38,681 bases of DNA from Bacteroidota bacterium (GTDB lineage: Bacteria; Bacteroidota; Bacteroidia; Chitinophagales; Chitinophagaceae), in contig JAEZCV010000150.1 of assembly GCA_023429985.1 (NCBI GenBank), positions 1-38,681 on the forward strand. The letters are read 5' to 3'. Below the pieces are notes generated by a model. The model saw nothing but the letters and a program-made list of their open reading frames with translations. It was not told the DNA's origin and ran no database searches. The position numbers and the translations under genes are program-made. Positions 16,782 through 24,762 of this stretch are shown piece after piece (position 1 is the first letter of the stretch; the number at the start of each line of letters is the position of its first letter).

Positions 16782-17969
16782 ATGAACAATAAATTCGTTG
16801 AACGCATCAGTTTAGAAATAAAGGAAATTAAGGACGCAGGTTTGTATAAAACTGAAAGGATCATCAGTTCTGCACAGGGAGCAGAAATTACCGTGAACGG
16901 TAAAAAAGTGCTGAACTTTTGTGCCAATAATTATCTTGGACTTTCTTCTCATCCAAAAACGCTGGAAGCAGCTCATAAATACCTCGACAGCCATGGATAT
17001 GGTATGAGTTCAGTGAGATTTATTTGCGGAACCCAGGATATTCACAAAGAACTGGAATCGAAACTTGCCAGCTTTTTGGGAACGGAAGACACAATATTAT
17101 ACGTAGCTGCCTTTGATGCAAATGGTGGTGTATTTGAGCCTTTGTTTAACGAGAAGGATGCCATTATTTCTGATGCGCTTAACCATGCTTCCATCATTGA
17201 TGGTGTTCGCTTATGCAAGGCACAGCGATACCGTTACGAGCATAATAACATGGAAGACCTGGAAGCAAAACTTAAAGAAAGCCGTGATCTCAGGAGCCGG
17301 ATCATTGTAACAGATGGCGTATTCAGCATGGATGGAACTATTGCCCAACTCGACCGCATCTGCGATCTTGCAGATCAATACGACGCTATTGTAATGGTTG
17401 ATGAAAGTCATGCTTCCGGCTTTATGGGAAAAACCGGCAGGGGCACGCACGAGTTCAGAAATGTTATGGGTAGAATAGATATTATTACGGGAACGCTGGG
17501 TAAAGCTTTGGGAGGTGCATCAGGTGGATTTACAAGTGGAAGAAAGGAGATCATTGAAATACTCAGGCAGCGCAGCAGGCCTTATTTATTCTCCAACACG
17601 CTTGCGCCTTCCATTACAGGCGCAAGTATTGCTGTTCTGGACCTTTTAACAGAATCAACAGATCTACGTGATAAGCTGGAAAAAAATACAAAACATTTTC
17701 GTTCAAAAATGACAGAAGCCGGTTTTGATATTAAAGCAGGTGAGCACCCAATAGTGCCCATCATGCTCTATGATTCTGTTCTTGCAGCAAAATTTGCCGA
17801 TGAACTTTTAGCGGAAGGAATTTATGTGATAGGATTCTTTTATCCTGTTGTTCCAAAGGGGCAGGCCAGGATACGCGTGCAGATAAGTGCGGCACATGAA
17901 TCAAAACATCTGGATCATGCAATTGATGCATTTACCAGGATCGGTAAAAAGCTGGGTGTGATTGGCTAA
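16782..17969 (+). CDS. kbl: Glycine C-acetyltransferase (2-amino-3-ketobutyrate CoA ligase)
   Basis: A 395-residue PLP enzyme of the alpha-oxoamine synthase family. It cleaves 2-amino-3-oxobutyrate with CoA to glycine and acetyl-CoA, the second step of threonine breakdown after threonine dehydrogenase. Visible motifs are NFCANNYLGLSSHP near residues 45-60, the DALNHASIIDG loop, VDESHASGF (Asp that holds the pyridine N), and the Schiff-base Lys241 in GTLGKALGGASGG. Length and motifs match Kbl better than the paralogues AONS or ALAS. No tdh is adjacent in this window. It has its own promoter and ends before a long bidirectional hairpin. Confidence 0.95.
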   Translation: MNNKFVERISLEIKEIKDAGLYKTERIISSAQGAEITVNGKKVLNFCANNYLGLSSHPKTLEAAHKYLDSHGYGMSSVRFICGTQDIHKELESKLASFLGTEDTILYVAAFDANGGVFEPLFNEKDAIISDALNHASIIDGVRLCKAQRYRYEHNNMEDLEAKLKESRDLRSRIIVTDGVFSMDGTIAQLDRICDLADQYDAIVMVDESHASGFMGKTGRGTHEFRNVMGRIDIITGTLGKALGGASGGFTSGRKEIIEILRQRSRPYLFSNTLAPSITGASIAVLDLLTESTDLRDKLEKNTKHFRSKMTEAGFDIKAGEHPIVPIMLYDSVLAAKFADELLAEGIYVIGFFYPVVPKGQARIRVQISAAHESKHLDHAIDAFTRIGKKLGVIG

Positions 17970-17984
17970 TTTGCAATTTTGAAA

Positions 17985-18024
17985 AATTGGAAAATTGGAA
18001 AATTCATTTTCCAATTTTCCAATT
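17985..18024. terminator. Long palindrome between kbl and the convergent lipoprotein gene
   Basis: A perfect 18-bp inverted repeat (17985-18002 with 18007-18024) has a 4-base TTCA loop. The arms are built from tandem TTTTCCAATT-type units, and a third copy of that unit follows at 18031-18040, reaching the stop of the minus-strand gene. Lying between two convergent stops, it probably ends transcription from both sides. It is AT-rich and lacks a classic U-tract directly after the stem. Confidence 0.65.
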
Positions 18025-18039
18025 ATCTTATTTTCCAAT

Positions 18040-18612
18040 TCAGGAAATCTTCAAATTAAGATTCCTGCTGGCTTCCTTCAGTGTTTCCGGTTCAACATTT
18101 CTTCCCGAGATCACTACCAGTATCCTGTCGTTTGCAAGAAAGGTAAGTGTGTGAATCTTTGTGTCTGCCTCAATTTTTTCAATTGCTTTTCCTCCATTCA
18201 GATCAATAGTACTTATAGAAAAAAGTGAATCTCTTTTTTCAACACCCAGGTTTTCCTGGTACATAGATGAAAATATCTTTGCACCTTCCTTGCCCGAGCA
18301 ATCATAAAAACTAACTGTATAATTTGTTTTACTGTTTTTTTCATAATCAGCCCTTGCAATTCCATAGCCTAGTGAACTCGATAAATTCACATTTGTTCTT
18401 TTAATTGAATTGATTTCTTTGGGCAGTAAATTTCTTAACTCTTCAAGATCAATAGCCTCCATTGATTTCAGGCTTTCTAATTTTTGTTTTTTAGGATCAA
18501 TTGTTTCTGCTACGCTTTTTACCTGCGCCTGCTCATCTTTAGCAGGCTCTGTTTTTTCCGAACACGAAACAAAATAAAAAAGCATGGCTATCAGCATTAA
18601 TTTTTTATTCAT
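18040..18612 (-). CDS. Hypothetical lipoprotein
   Basis: A 190-residue protein with a lipoprotein signal peptide (MNKKLMLIAMLFYF, lipobox VSCS). After a charged linker, the mature part has predicted mixed strand/helix sequence, including YTVSFYDCSGKEGAKIFSS and a C-terminal strand, RILVVISGR. I recognise no named domain; it is the kind of small envelope lipoprotein common in Bacteroidota. One Cys remains in the mature domain. It is convergent with kbl, with a palindrome between them. Confidence 0.7.
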   Translation of the reverse strand: MNKKLMLIAMLFYFVSCSEKTEPAKDEQAQVKSVAETIDPKKQKLESLKSMEAIDLEELRNLLPKEINSIKRTNVNLSSSLGYGIARADYEKNSKTNYTVSFYDCSGKEGAKIFSSMYQENLGVEKRDSLFSISTIDLNGGKAIEKIEADTKIHTLTFLANDRILVVISGRNVEPETLKEASRNLNLKIS

Positions 18613-18717
18613 ATGCTTGTTTTTAGTTGATGGAGTTGCTTTAAATTAAACCTTAAATATGGCAATTGCAATAGCAGCCGCCTGATATTTCCCTAAGTAA
18701 ATTCTTTGCTGTTCTAA

Positions 18718-18725
18718 TATCTTTG
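18718..18725 (+). promoter_or_regulatory. -7 promoter box almost touching the start of the 18731 gene
   Basis: TATCTTTG matches TAnnTTTG fully and ends only 5 bases before the ATG at 18731. Transcription would start at or next to the start codon, implying a leaderless or near-leaderless mRNA. Confidence 0.5.
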
Positions 18726-18730
18726 GTATT

Positions 18731-19246
18731 ATGAAAAAATACCTTTTGTTTCTGTTGCTTTTCCCTTTCAACCCGGCTTTCGCACAGGAATTTCCGGCAA
18801 ATTTCGCCGGTGAATGGGAAGGTGAACTTTTATGGTTCAAAAAGGGAAATCCTGTTCCGCAAAAGATAAATATGCAGTTGAAGATTTTTCCGGATACCGC
18901 AGGAAATTATGCCTGGCAGATTATTTATGGAGATGCAAATACCGATGCCCGTCCTTATACCTTGAAACCTGTAAATATAACTTCAGGCCACTGGCAGATT
19001 GATGAAAACAATGGAATTATTCTGGACCAATTCTGGAGCGGGAACCGTTTTTCGGGTTCCTTTTCCATTTTAAATTCAATTATTACGAATTCTTATTACC
19101 TGGAAAACGGAGATCTGCATGTTGAATTTTATTCTTTTGAAACAGAACCTCTCAATACCACGGGTGGAAAAGATCCTGGAATTCCCAGTGTTCAAAGCTA
19201 TTCCATGAAAAGTTTTCAAAAAGCAATTCTTAGCAAAAGAAATTAA
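18731..19246 (+). CDS. Hypothetical exported protein
   Basis: A 171-residue protein with a signal peptide (MKKYLLFLLLFPFNP, cleavage after AFAQ). The mature region is strand-rich with many aromatics: FAGEWEGELLWF, AWQIIYGD, GIILDQFWSGNRFSGSF, and DLHVEFYSFE. That pattern suggests a small lipocalin-like or beta-sandwich domain, but no family is recognised with certainty. It precedes the beta-lactamase gene by 38 bases; the latter has its own promoter box. Confidence 0.72.
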   Translation: MKKYLLFLLLFPFNPAFAQEFPANFAGEWEGELLWFKKGNPVPQKINMQLKIFPDTAGNYAWQIIYGDANTDARPYTLKPVNITSGHWQIDENNGIILDQFWSGNRFSGSFSILNSIITNSYYLENGDLHVEFYSFETEPLNTTGGKDPGIPSVQSYSMKSFQKAILSKRN

Positions 19247-19262
19247 CAAGCCTGCATCTTGC

Positions 19263-19270
19263 TACCTTTG
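19263..19270 (+). promoter_or_regulatory. -7 promoter box for the class D beta-lactamase gene
   Basis: TACCTTTG is a full TAnnTTTG match, ending 14 bases before the ATG at 19285. Confidence 0.55.
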
Positions 19271-19284
19271 CAAAAATTTTAGAA

Positions 19285-20094
19285 ATGCGTTTATTTTCTC
19301 TGGCCTTTATTCTGTTGCTGGTGGGTTGTACGCCTAATAATGTTGATGTTAATAATGATCTGGGAAAGCATTTTGAAAAAAATAATGCTAAAGGTTGTTT
19401 TGCATTATTGGATAATGGTACTGGCAACATTACTGTTTTTAACCTCGAACGCTATCGCGATAGTGCTTATTTGCCTGCTTCAACATTTAAAATTGTAAAC
19501 GCCCTGGTGGGATTGCAAACAGGTCGCATTTCCAGCGATTCCATGGTTATTCCCTGGGATGGCAGGCAAAGAGAAATCGCTGCATGGAATAAAGACCTGA
19601 CTATGTATGAAGCCTTTCGTGTTTCTTCGGTTCCCTATTTCCAGGAAGTAGCACGCCGTATTGGCAAAGATACCATGCAATACTGGCTCGATTCACTGAG
19701 CTATGGTTCAAAAAAAATATCTGCTGCCATTGATACTTTCTGGCTGGATGGTTCACTTACCATTACTCCGGATGAACAATTAGGATTGGTAAAGCGTTTG
19801 TATTTTAACCAGCTTCCTTTTCATAAAATCAATATGGAATTTGTAAAACGTGCCATGCTTATGGAAGATAAACCCGAATACAAGCTGGCTTATAAAACCG
19901 GTTGGTCGGGATGGGATGAAGCCAGACAAAAACACCTTGGCTGGATCATTGGATGGGTGGAAGAAAACAGGCATCCTTATTTCTTTGTTCTAAACCTTGA
20001 ATCTAACAACAAAGATTTTAATATGACGGAAGCCCGGCTGAATATTCTGAAAGGCATATTAGATGAATTAGGCTTCCTCAAAGGAAGGCGATAG
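19285..20094 (+). CDS. Class D (OXA-like) beta-lactamase, lipoprotein form
   Basis: A 269-residue serine beta-lactamase-like protein. The active-site tetrad Ser66-Thr-Phe-Lys69 (STFK) carries the nucleophile and the Lys that is carbamylated in class D. S-x-V is at 114-116, the third class D motif appears as YGS (140-142) rather than YGN, WLDGSL follows, and KTG is at 204-206. The N-terminus is a lipoprotein signal with lipobox LVGC, so the enzyme is probably membrane-tethered in the periplasm. The length fits OXA enzymes. Hydrolysis spectrum cannot be read from sequence; a BlaR-like sensor is less likely because there is no membrane-spanning sensor part. It sits among housekeeping genes with no mobile element, so it looks intrinsic. 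Confidence 0.88.
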   Translation: MRLFSLAFILLLVGCTPNNVDVNNDLGKHFEKNNAKGCFALLDNGTGNITVFNLERYRDSAYLPASTFKIVNALVGLQTGRISSDSMVIPWDGRQREIAAWNKDLTMYEAFRVSSVPYFQEVARRIGKDTMQYWLDSLSYGSKKISAAIDTFWLDGSLTITPDEQLGLVKRLYFNQLPFHKINMEFVKRAMLMEDKPEYKLAYKTGWSGWDEARQKHLGWIIGWVEENRHPYFFVLNLESNNKDFNMTEARLNILKGILDELGFLKGRR

Positions 20095-20165
20095 TTTTAT
20101 TAATCATTATTTTTATTTAAGCTTGATGCTGAATCCTAGCATATTCTTTGCTTAAAAAAAATAGT

Positions 20166-21167
20166 TTGAACTGGCAATATCAATATCCGCAGGCCTTTTA
20201 TTTACTGGCACTGGTACCTTTACTGGTAGTTTTTTATTTATTGTACAGGCAATGGAGAAATAAAAGCATTAAAAAAATAGGAGATAAAAGGTTAGTGCAA
20301 AACCTGATAGCTTCTCACTCCGTTAAAAGATCCCTTTTAAAATTTATTGCTGTTTCAATTGCATTCATCATAGGAATTATTGCGCTGGCAAACCCTCGCA
20401 AACCGGATGAATCATCTTCCGATGTTAGAAAAGGTATTGATATAGTTGTTGCTTTGGATGTTAGTAATTCCATGCTGGCCGGCGACATTCCTCCTGACCG
20501 TATAACGCGGGCCAGGCATTTTATTACAGAACTGGTTGACCAGGTTCCAAATGATCGTATTGGACTGGTGGTATTTGCCGGCAATGCTTATGTTCAAATG
20601 CCTTTAACCTTCGATAGAACGGCTGCAAAAATGTATGTTTCCGCAGTCGGTCCCCAGGCAATTGCCGCCCAGGGTACCAGTCTTTCCGATGCACTCACCA
20701 AAGCCGACCTGGCTTTTGGCGAAGAATCAGAACGATTTAAATCTATTATACTGATCACTGATGGTGAAACGCATGATGAAGGTGTATTTGAAAAACTGGA
20801 AGAACTGGTTGCAAAAGGAATTATGATCAATACGCTTGGACTTGGATCCCCGGGCGGAGCTACTATAATGGATCCGGAAACCAGGCAGCCTAAAAAGGAT
20901 GAATCGGGTCAGGTAATTGTTTCAAGGTTAAATGAAGAAATTTTAAAGCAGCTTGCGGTTCAAACAAATGGAACATATATTAAACTCGAAAGTGCTGAAT
21001 CTGCAGTGAACACTATTTTATCGCAATATCAAAACATCGAAAAAAAAGCATTAAGCGATACATCTTTGTTTAATTACCAGTCCTTTTATATGTGGTTCGC
21101 TTTACCAATGCTCATTTTATTGTTGGCAGAACTTTTTATTTCCGAGAGAAAAAGTAAAATAAATTGA
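20166..21167 (+). CDS. batB: BatB-type von Willebrand factor A membrane protein
   Basis: About 333 residues with TTG as start; no ATG precedes the first helix. TTG at 20148 and TTG at 20166 are both in frame, and I prefer 20166, which gives the N-terminus NWQYQYPQAF. Two N-terminal membrane helices, a VWA domain and a C-terminal helix are present. The MIDAS metal site is complete: DVSNSM, the Thr in QGTSL and ITDGE. The wording DVSNSMLAGDIPPDR and FAGNAYVQMPLT is typical of BatB rather than BatA. Bat proteins support aerotolerance or envelope integrity in Bacteroidota. The next gene, batC, overlaps by 4 bases. batA, batD and batE are not here. Confidence 0.85.
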   Translation: MNWQYQYPQAFYLLALVPLLVVFYLLYRQWRNKSIKKIGDKRLVQNLIASHSVKRSLLKFIAVSIAFIIGIIALANPRKPDESSSDVRKGIDIVVALDVSNSMLAGDIPPDRITRARHFITELVDQVPNDRIGLVVFAGNAYVQMPLTFDRTAAKMYVSAVGPQAIAAQGTSLSDALTKADLAFGEESERFKSIILITDGETHDEGVFEKLEELVAKGIMINTLGLGSPGGATIMDPETRQPKKDESGQVIVSRLNEEILKQLAVQTNGTYIKLESAESAVNTILSQYQNIEKKALSDTSLFNYQSFYMWFALPMLILLLAELFISERKSKIN

Positions 21168-21745
21168 AGACCTTATTTTCCATATTATTGTTTTCAATTG
21201 CCATTATAGCTTTTGCCCAATCTGCAAATGGCTTCATTAAACAAGGCAATCTTTTTTATAAAGAATCCAAATTCGATCTTGCCGAAGCGCAATATCGCCT
21301 GGCTTTGACCGAAGATCCTTCCAGTACTGAAGCACAGTTTAACCTTTCCAACGCCCTGCACCAGCAAAAAAAATATGATGAAGCAAGACAGTTGCTGGAA
21401 AAACTTCAAACACTTAATATGGACAGCAGCATCCGCTCCATGTCGGCTTATAACCAGGGTGTGGCATATACAAAGGAAAAAAAGCTGGCTGAAAGCATAG
21501 CAGCATATAAGCAGGCGCTTCGTATGAATCCGGATGACAAACAGGCCAGGGAAAATCTTCAGAAAGCTTTGCAGGAGCAGAAAAAACAACAAAGCCAGAG
21601 CCAGTCGCAAAGCCAGCGTTCAAGTATGGACGAATCGGATGCCGATCGGAAACTGAGATTATTGCAGGAAAAAGAAAAAAAGATCAGGCAAAGAAACCAG
21701 CGAAATAATTCAAATACAGGCGGCGGGGGATCAAAAGATTGGTAA
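21164..21745 (+). CDS. batC: BatC-type TPR protein
   Basis: A 193-residue exported protein starting with TTG (TTGA overlap with the batB stop). A signal peptide (LFSILLFSIAIIAFAQ) is followed by TPR helices from about residue 22 to 130, with the canonical small/large residue spacing in FYKESKFDLAEAQYRLAL and AYNQGVAYTKEKKLAESIAAYKQAL. The tail is a Gln/Ser repeat, then Lys/Arg-rich, then Gly-rich. It probably scaffolds the Bat complex in the periplasm alongside BatB. The order batB-batC matches the conserved bat operon, which elsewhere continues with batD and batE but here is followed by ispG. Confidence 0.87.
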   Translation: MKTLFSILLFSIAIIAFAQSANGFIKQGNLFYKESKFDLAEAQYRLALTEDPSSTEAQFNLSNALHQQKKYDEARQLLEKLQTLNMDSSIRSMSAYNQGVAYTKEKKLAESIAAYKQALRMNPDDKQARENLQKALQEQKKQQSQSQSQSQRSSMDESDADRKLRLLQEKEKKIRQRNQRNNSNTGGGGSKDW

Positions 21746-21792
21746 AAATTTGATTTTGAGGTGAATTAGTCTTTTTGCTGCTTTACAAGATT

Positions 21793-21800
21793 TACTTTTG
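21793..21800 (+). promoter_or_regulatory. -7 promoter box for ispG
   Basis: TACTTTTG is a full TAnnTTTG match, 33 bases before the ATG at 21834. It overlaps the TTG at 21798 that would otherwise be the longest start, which argues for 21834. Confidence 0.5.
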
Positions 21801-21833
21801 CCAAGGCCCGGAAAACTTCCCGCCAGCAAGCTT

Positions 21834-23891
21834 ATGCAGTTGTATTGTCAAAGTTTAACCGAATATAAAAGAATGCCCACCAGGGAAGTGAAAGTGGGCG
21901 ACCTCCTGCTAGGCAATTTTCATCCAATTCGTATCCAAACCATGACAACCACCGATACCATGGATACGCTTGCAACGGTTGAACAATCTATCCGTTGTAT
22001 TGAAGCAGGCGCCGAACTGGTAAGAATTACTGCTCCCTCAAAAAAAGAAGCCGAGAATTTATTGAATATAAAAAATGAATTGCGTCGCCGCGGATATACC
22101 ACACCGTTGGTTGCCGATATTCATTTTACACCCAATGCAGCCGAAATCGCAGCCAGGATCATTGAAAAAGTAAGAGTGAATCCGGGTAATTACGTAGATA
22201 AAAAGAAATTTGAACTGATTGAATATTCGGATGCGGATTATATTGAAGAAATTGAAAGGATCACGCAAAGATTTACACCTCTTGTAAAGATCTGTAAAGA
22301 ATACGGCACGGCCATGCGCATTGGAACCAATCATGGTTCTTTAAGCGACAGGATCATGAGCCGCTATGGCGATACACCAATTGGTATGGTGGAAAGTGCC
22401 ATGGAATTTTTGCGCATTGCCAGGAATGAGAATTATCACAACATTGTTCTTAGTATGAAAAGCTCCAACCCACAGGTTATGGTGCAGGCATACAGGTTGC
22501 TGGTAAAAACAATGTTTGATGAATTTGGAGAAACTTACCCGCTTCATCTTGGTGTTACAGAAGCAGGAGATGGTGAAGATGGGCGCATTAAAAGTGCTAT
22601 TGGAATTGGTTCACTGCTTGAAGATGGCCTGGGTGATACCATTCGCGTTTCTCTTACCGAAGATCCGGAACTGGAAATACCAGTTTGCAGGGATATAGTA
22701 AAACGATATTCAATCTTCAACAAAAGGAATGAAGCAAAGGCCATCATTCCTTCCATGGAAAAAATTACTTTCAATCCTTTCCAGTATAAAAAATGGGAAA
22801 CCTTTCCGGTTGCCAATGTTGGAGGATCGAACCTGCCTGTTGTAATTGCAGATCTGAGTAAACTAGAAAACATCTCACCTTCCGATCTTGAAAGTATAGG
22901 TTACCAGTACGATGCAGAAACCGATAAGTGGAATATTTCAGATACGGCTGCCGATTATATTTTTACGGGTCATCATATACTTGATTTCGCACTTCCCGGC
23001 ACTTTAAAAGTTATTGTTTATCCTGCTGCATGGTTAAGCTTGCAGGAAAACATCAATCCTGCAACAGAAGGTAAGTATTATCCCATTTTTGAAGATTCAG
23101 GATATATAAAATCTCCATTTAAATCTGGTTTGCTCAACTTTGTAATGGTTGACTGCTTCAGTAATGAATCTCCAATTAATGACTTTACATTTTTAGATGA
23201 ACTGGCTAACGATCCTAAAGTAGTTATTTGTTTAAGCAGCCTGCATCCGCATGCCATGCCTGCTGTAAGAAGAATGCTTTTTGAATTCAGGGAGCGCGCT
23301 ATAAAGAACCCTGTTGTATTTATAGTTGACAGCAACTGGAATACCGCCGACGAACACCTCATTCATTACGCAACCGAAACCGGTGCATTATTTCTTGATG
23401 GATGGGGCGATGGTATCTGTATTGGAATGACAGCCGAAAGTTACAATGCGCAGTTAAATAATTTGCTGAATGTTAGTGGAAGGAATTACCAGCGATCTGG
23501 TACTGTGGAGAATTTTTTGAACAATACAGCCTTCAGCATTTTGCAGGCAACGAGAATAAGAATTTCAAAAACCGAATATATCAGCTGTCCCTCATGCGGT
23601 AGAACATTGTTTGATCTCCAGGAAACCACGGCAAGGATCCGCAAAGTTACACATCATCTTAAAGGAGTGAAAATCGCCATTATGGGCTGCATTGTTAATG
23701 GGCCCGGCGAAATGGCCGATGCCGATTTTGGATATGTGGGCAGTGGGCCCGGGAAGATCACACTGTATAAAGGAAAAGAAGTGGTAAAAAGAAATGTTCC
23801 GAGCGAAATCGCTGTTGAAGAGCTCATCAACCTGCTGAAAGAAAACAACGCCTGGATAGAAATACCAAAACTAATCACTAATAATAATTAA
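21834..23891 (+). CDS. ispG: 4-hydroxy-3-methylbut-2-enyl diphosphate synthase, three-domain form
   Basis: A 685-residue [4Fe-4S] enzyme of the MEP isoprenoid pathway, converting MEcPP to HMBPP. It is the long form with a central insert, found in Bacteroidota and plants, rather than the 370-residue E. coli form. The N-terminal TIM barrel starts at REVKVG and includes RIGTNHGSLS and LGVTEAGDGEDG. The insert spans roughly 300-560. The C-terminal cluster domain has Cys585 and Cys588 (SCPSCGR), Cys619 (MGCIVNGPGE) and Glu626. The start at 21834 is chosen because an upstream TTG lies inside the promoter box. It is followed 6 bases later by the Met-rich lipoprotein gene. Confidence 0.96.
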   Translation: MQLYCQSLTEYKRMPTREVKVGDLLLGNFHPIRIQTMTTTDTMDTLATVEQSIRCIEAGAELVRITAPSKKEAENLLNIKNELRRRGYTTPLVADIHFTPNAAEIAARIIEKVRVNPGNYVDKKKFELIEYSDADYIEEIERITQRFTPLVKICKEYGTAMRIGTNHGSLSDRIMSRYGDTPIGMVESAMEFLRIARNENYHNIVLSMKSSNPQVMVQAYRLLVKTMFDEFGETYPLHLGVTEAGDGEDGRIKSAIGIGSLLEDGLGDTIRVSLTEDPELEIPVCRDIVKRYSIFNKRNEAKAIIPSMEKITFNPFQYKKWETFPVANVGGSNLPVVIADLSKLENISPSDLESIGYQYDAETDKWNISDTAADYIFTGHHILDFALPGTLKVIVYPAAWLSLQENINPATEGKYYPIFEDSGYIKSPFKSGLLNFVMVDCFSNESPINDFTFLDELANDPKVVICLSSLHPHAMPAVRRMLFEFRERAIKNPVVFIVDSNWNTADEHLIHYATETGALFLDGWGDGICIGMTAESYNAQLNNLLNVSGRNYQRSGTVENFLNNTAFSILQATRIRISKTEYISCPSCGRTLFDLQETTARIRKVTHHLKGVKIAIMGCIVNGPGEMADADFGYVGSGPGKITLYKGKEVVKRNVPSEIAVEELINLLKENNAWIEIPKLITNNN

Positions 23892-23897
23892 TACTTT

Positions 23898-24671
23898 ATG
23901 AAAAAAATGCTCCTTTTTTTAGCTGTTGCTGCAACCACTTTAACCAGTTGCTTAGATACAGTGGAAGAATTTACAATTGCCGCCGATGGTTCGGGAACTT
24001 ATCATTCCACTATAGATATGAGCGGTATGATGGAAATGATGGAAACCATGGCTGCTATGGATAATTCTGGAAACAATGATTTTAGCAAAATCAGTGACAA
24101 AGATGTAGACAGTTCCATTCACCTGGCTCCATTTGTTGATACAGCTTCCGATCTTACCGCCGAACAGAAAAGATTGTTCCGCGATGCTGAAATGTCGGTG
24201 AAGATCAACAAGAAAGAGAAAATATTTAAAATGGGCATGTTGTATCCTTTTAAATCACTGGAAGATGTAAACAGGATCATTGCTTTAAGCGCAGAAGGGA
24301 AAGGTGTTGGAATGCATAATAAATCAAACAAGGCAAATAATCCAATGGCTGCAATGGGCGACGATGGTAAGATGCCCGCTGGTTCGGATTATTTTATTGT
24401 AACATTTAAAGATGGGTTGGTTGAAAGGAAGATTGATGAGAAAAAGCTTGCTGAATTTAAAAGCAATCCCGAAATGCAGCAGATGCCTGAAATGGAAGGC
24501 ATGCTCGAGGGGATTTCGTATAAAACAGTTTTCAAACTTCCCCGACCTGTAAAGAATATTGTAGGTGAAAAAGTAGTTTTGTCCGAGGATAAAAAAACTG
24601 CCACCATCAAATCTACGCTTGCCGATCTTATTAATAACCCTGGTGACCTTGCTTTTAAGATCGAATATTAA
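23898..24671 (+). CDS. Met-rich hypothetical lipoprotein
   Basis: A 257-residue lipoprotein (MKKMLLFLAVAATT, lipobox TSCL). It is unusually rich in Met, with clusters in MSGMMEMMETMAAM (about 48-61) and QQMPEMEGMLEG (about 193-204). Alternating strand-like segments such as EFTIAADGSGTYHSTIDM and DYFIVTFKDGLVERKI suggest a beta-rich fold that might act as a sensor or carrier. I recognise no named domain. It lies 6 bases behind ispG and probably shares its transcript; a strong terminator follows. Met clusters may bind copper or other soft metals, but that is speculative. Confidence 0.75.
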   Translation: MKKMLLFLAVAATTLTSCLDTVEEFTIAADGSGTYHSTIDMSGMMEMMETMAAMDNSGNNDFSKISDKDVDSSIHLAPFVDTASDLTAEQKRLFRDAEMSVKINKKEKIFKMGMLYPFKSLEDVNRIIALSAEGKGVGMHNKSNKANNPMAAMGDDGKMPAGSDYFIVTFKDGLVERKIDEKKLAEFKSNPEMQQMPEMEGMLEGISYKTVFKLPRPVKNIVGEKVVLSEDKKTATIKSTLADLINNPGDLAFKIEY

Positions 24672-24693
24672 TTTCTAAATATTTTATTTGATG

Positions 24694-24722
24694 AATGCCG
24701 GGCCTCCCCGGCATTTCTTTTA
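24694..24722 (+). terminator. Rho-independent terminator after the Met-rich lipoprotein gene
   Basis: A 9-bp GC-rich stem, AATGCCGGG/CCCGGCATT (24694-24715), with a 4-base loop, is followed by TTTCTTTTATA. Confidence 0.88.
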
Positions 24723-24762
24723 TATATGCATTGTTCTTTTCCTACAATAGTTAATTTGCAGT

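Noticed and set aside
21798..21833. Longer ispG start at TTG 21798
   Set aside because: The TTG is part of a perfect -7 promoter box, and ATG 21834 fits IspG N-termini.
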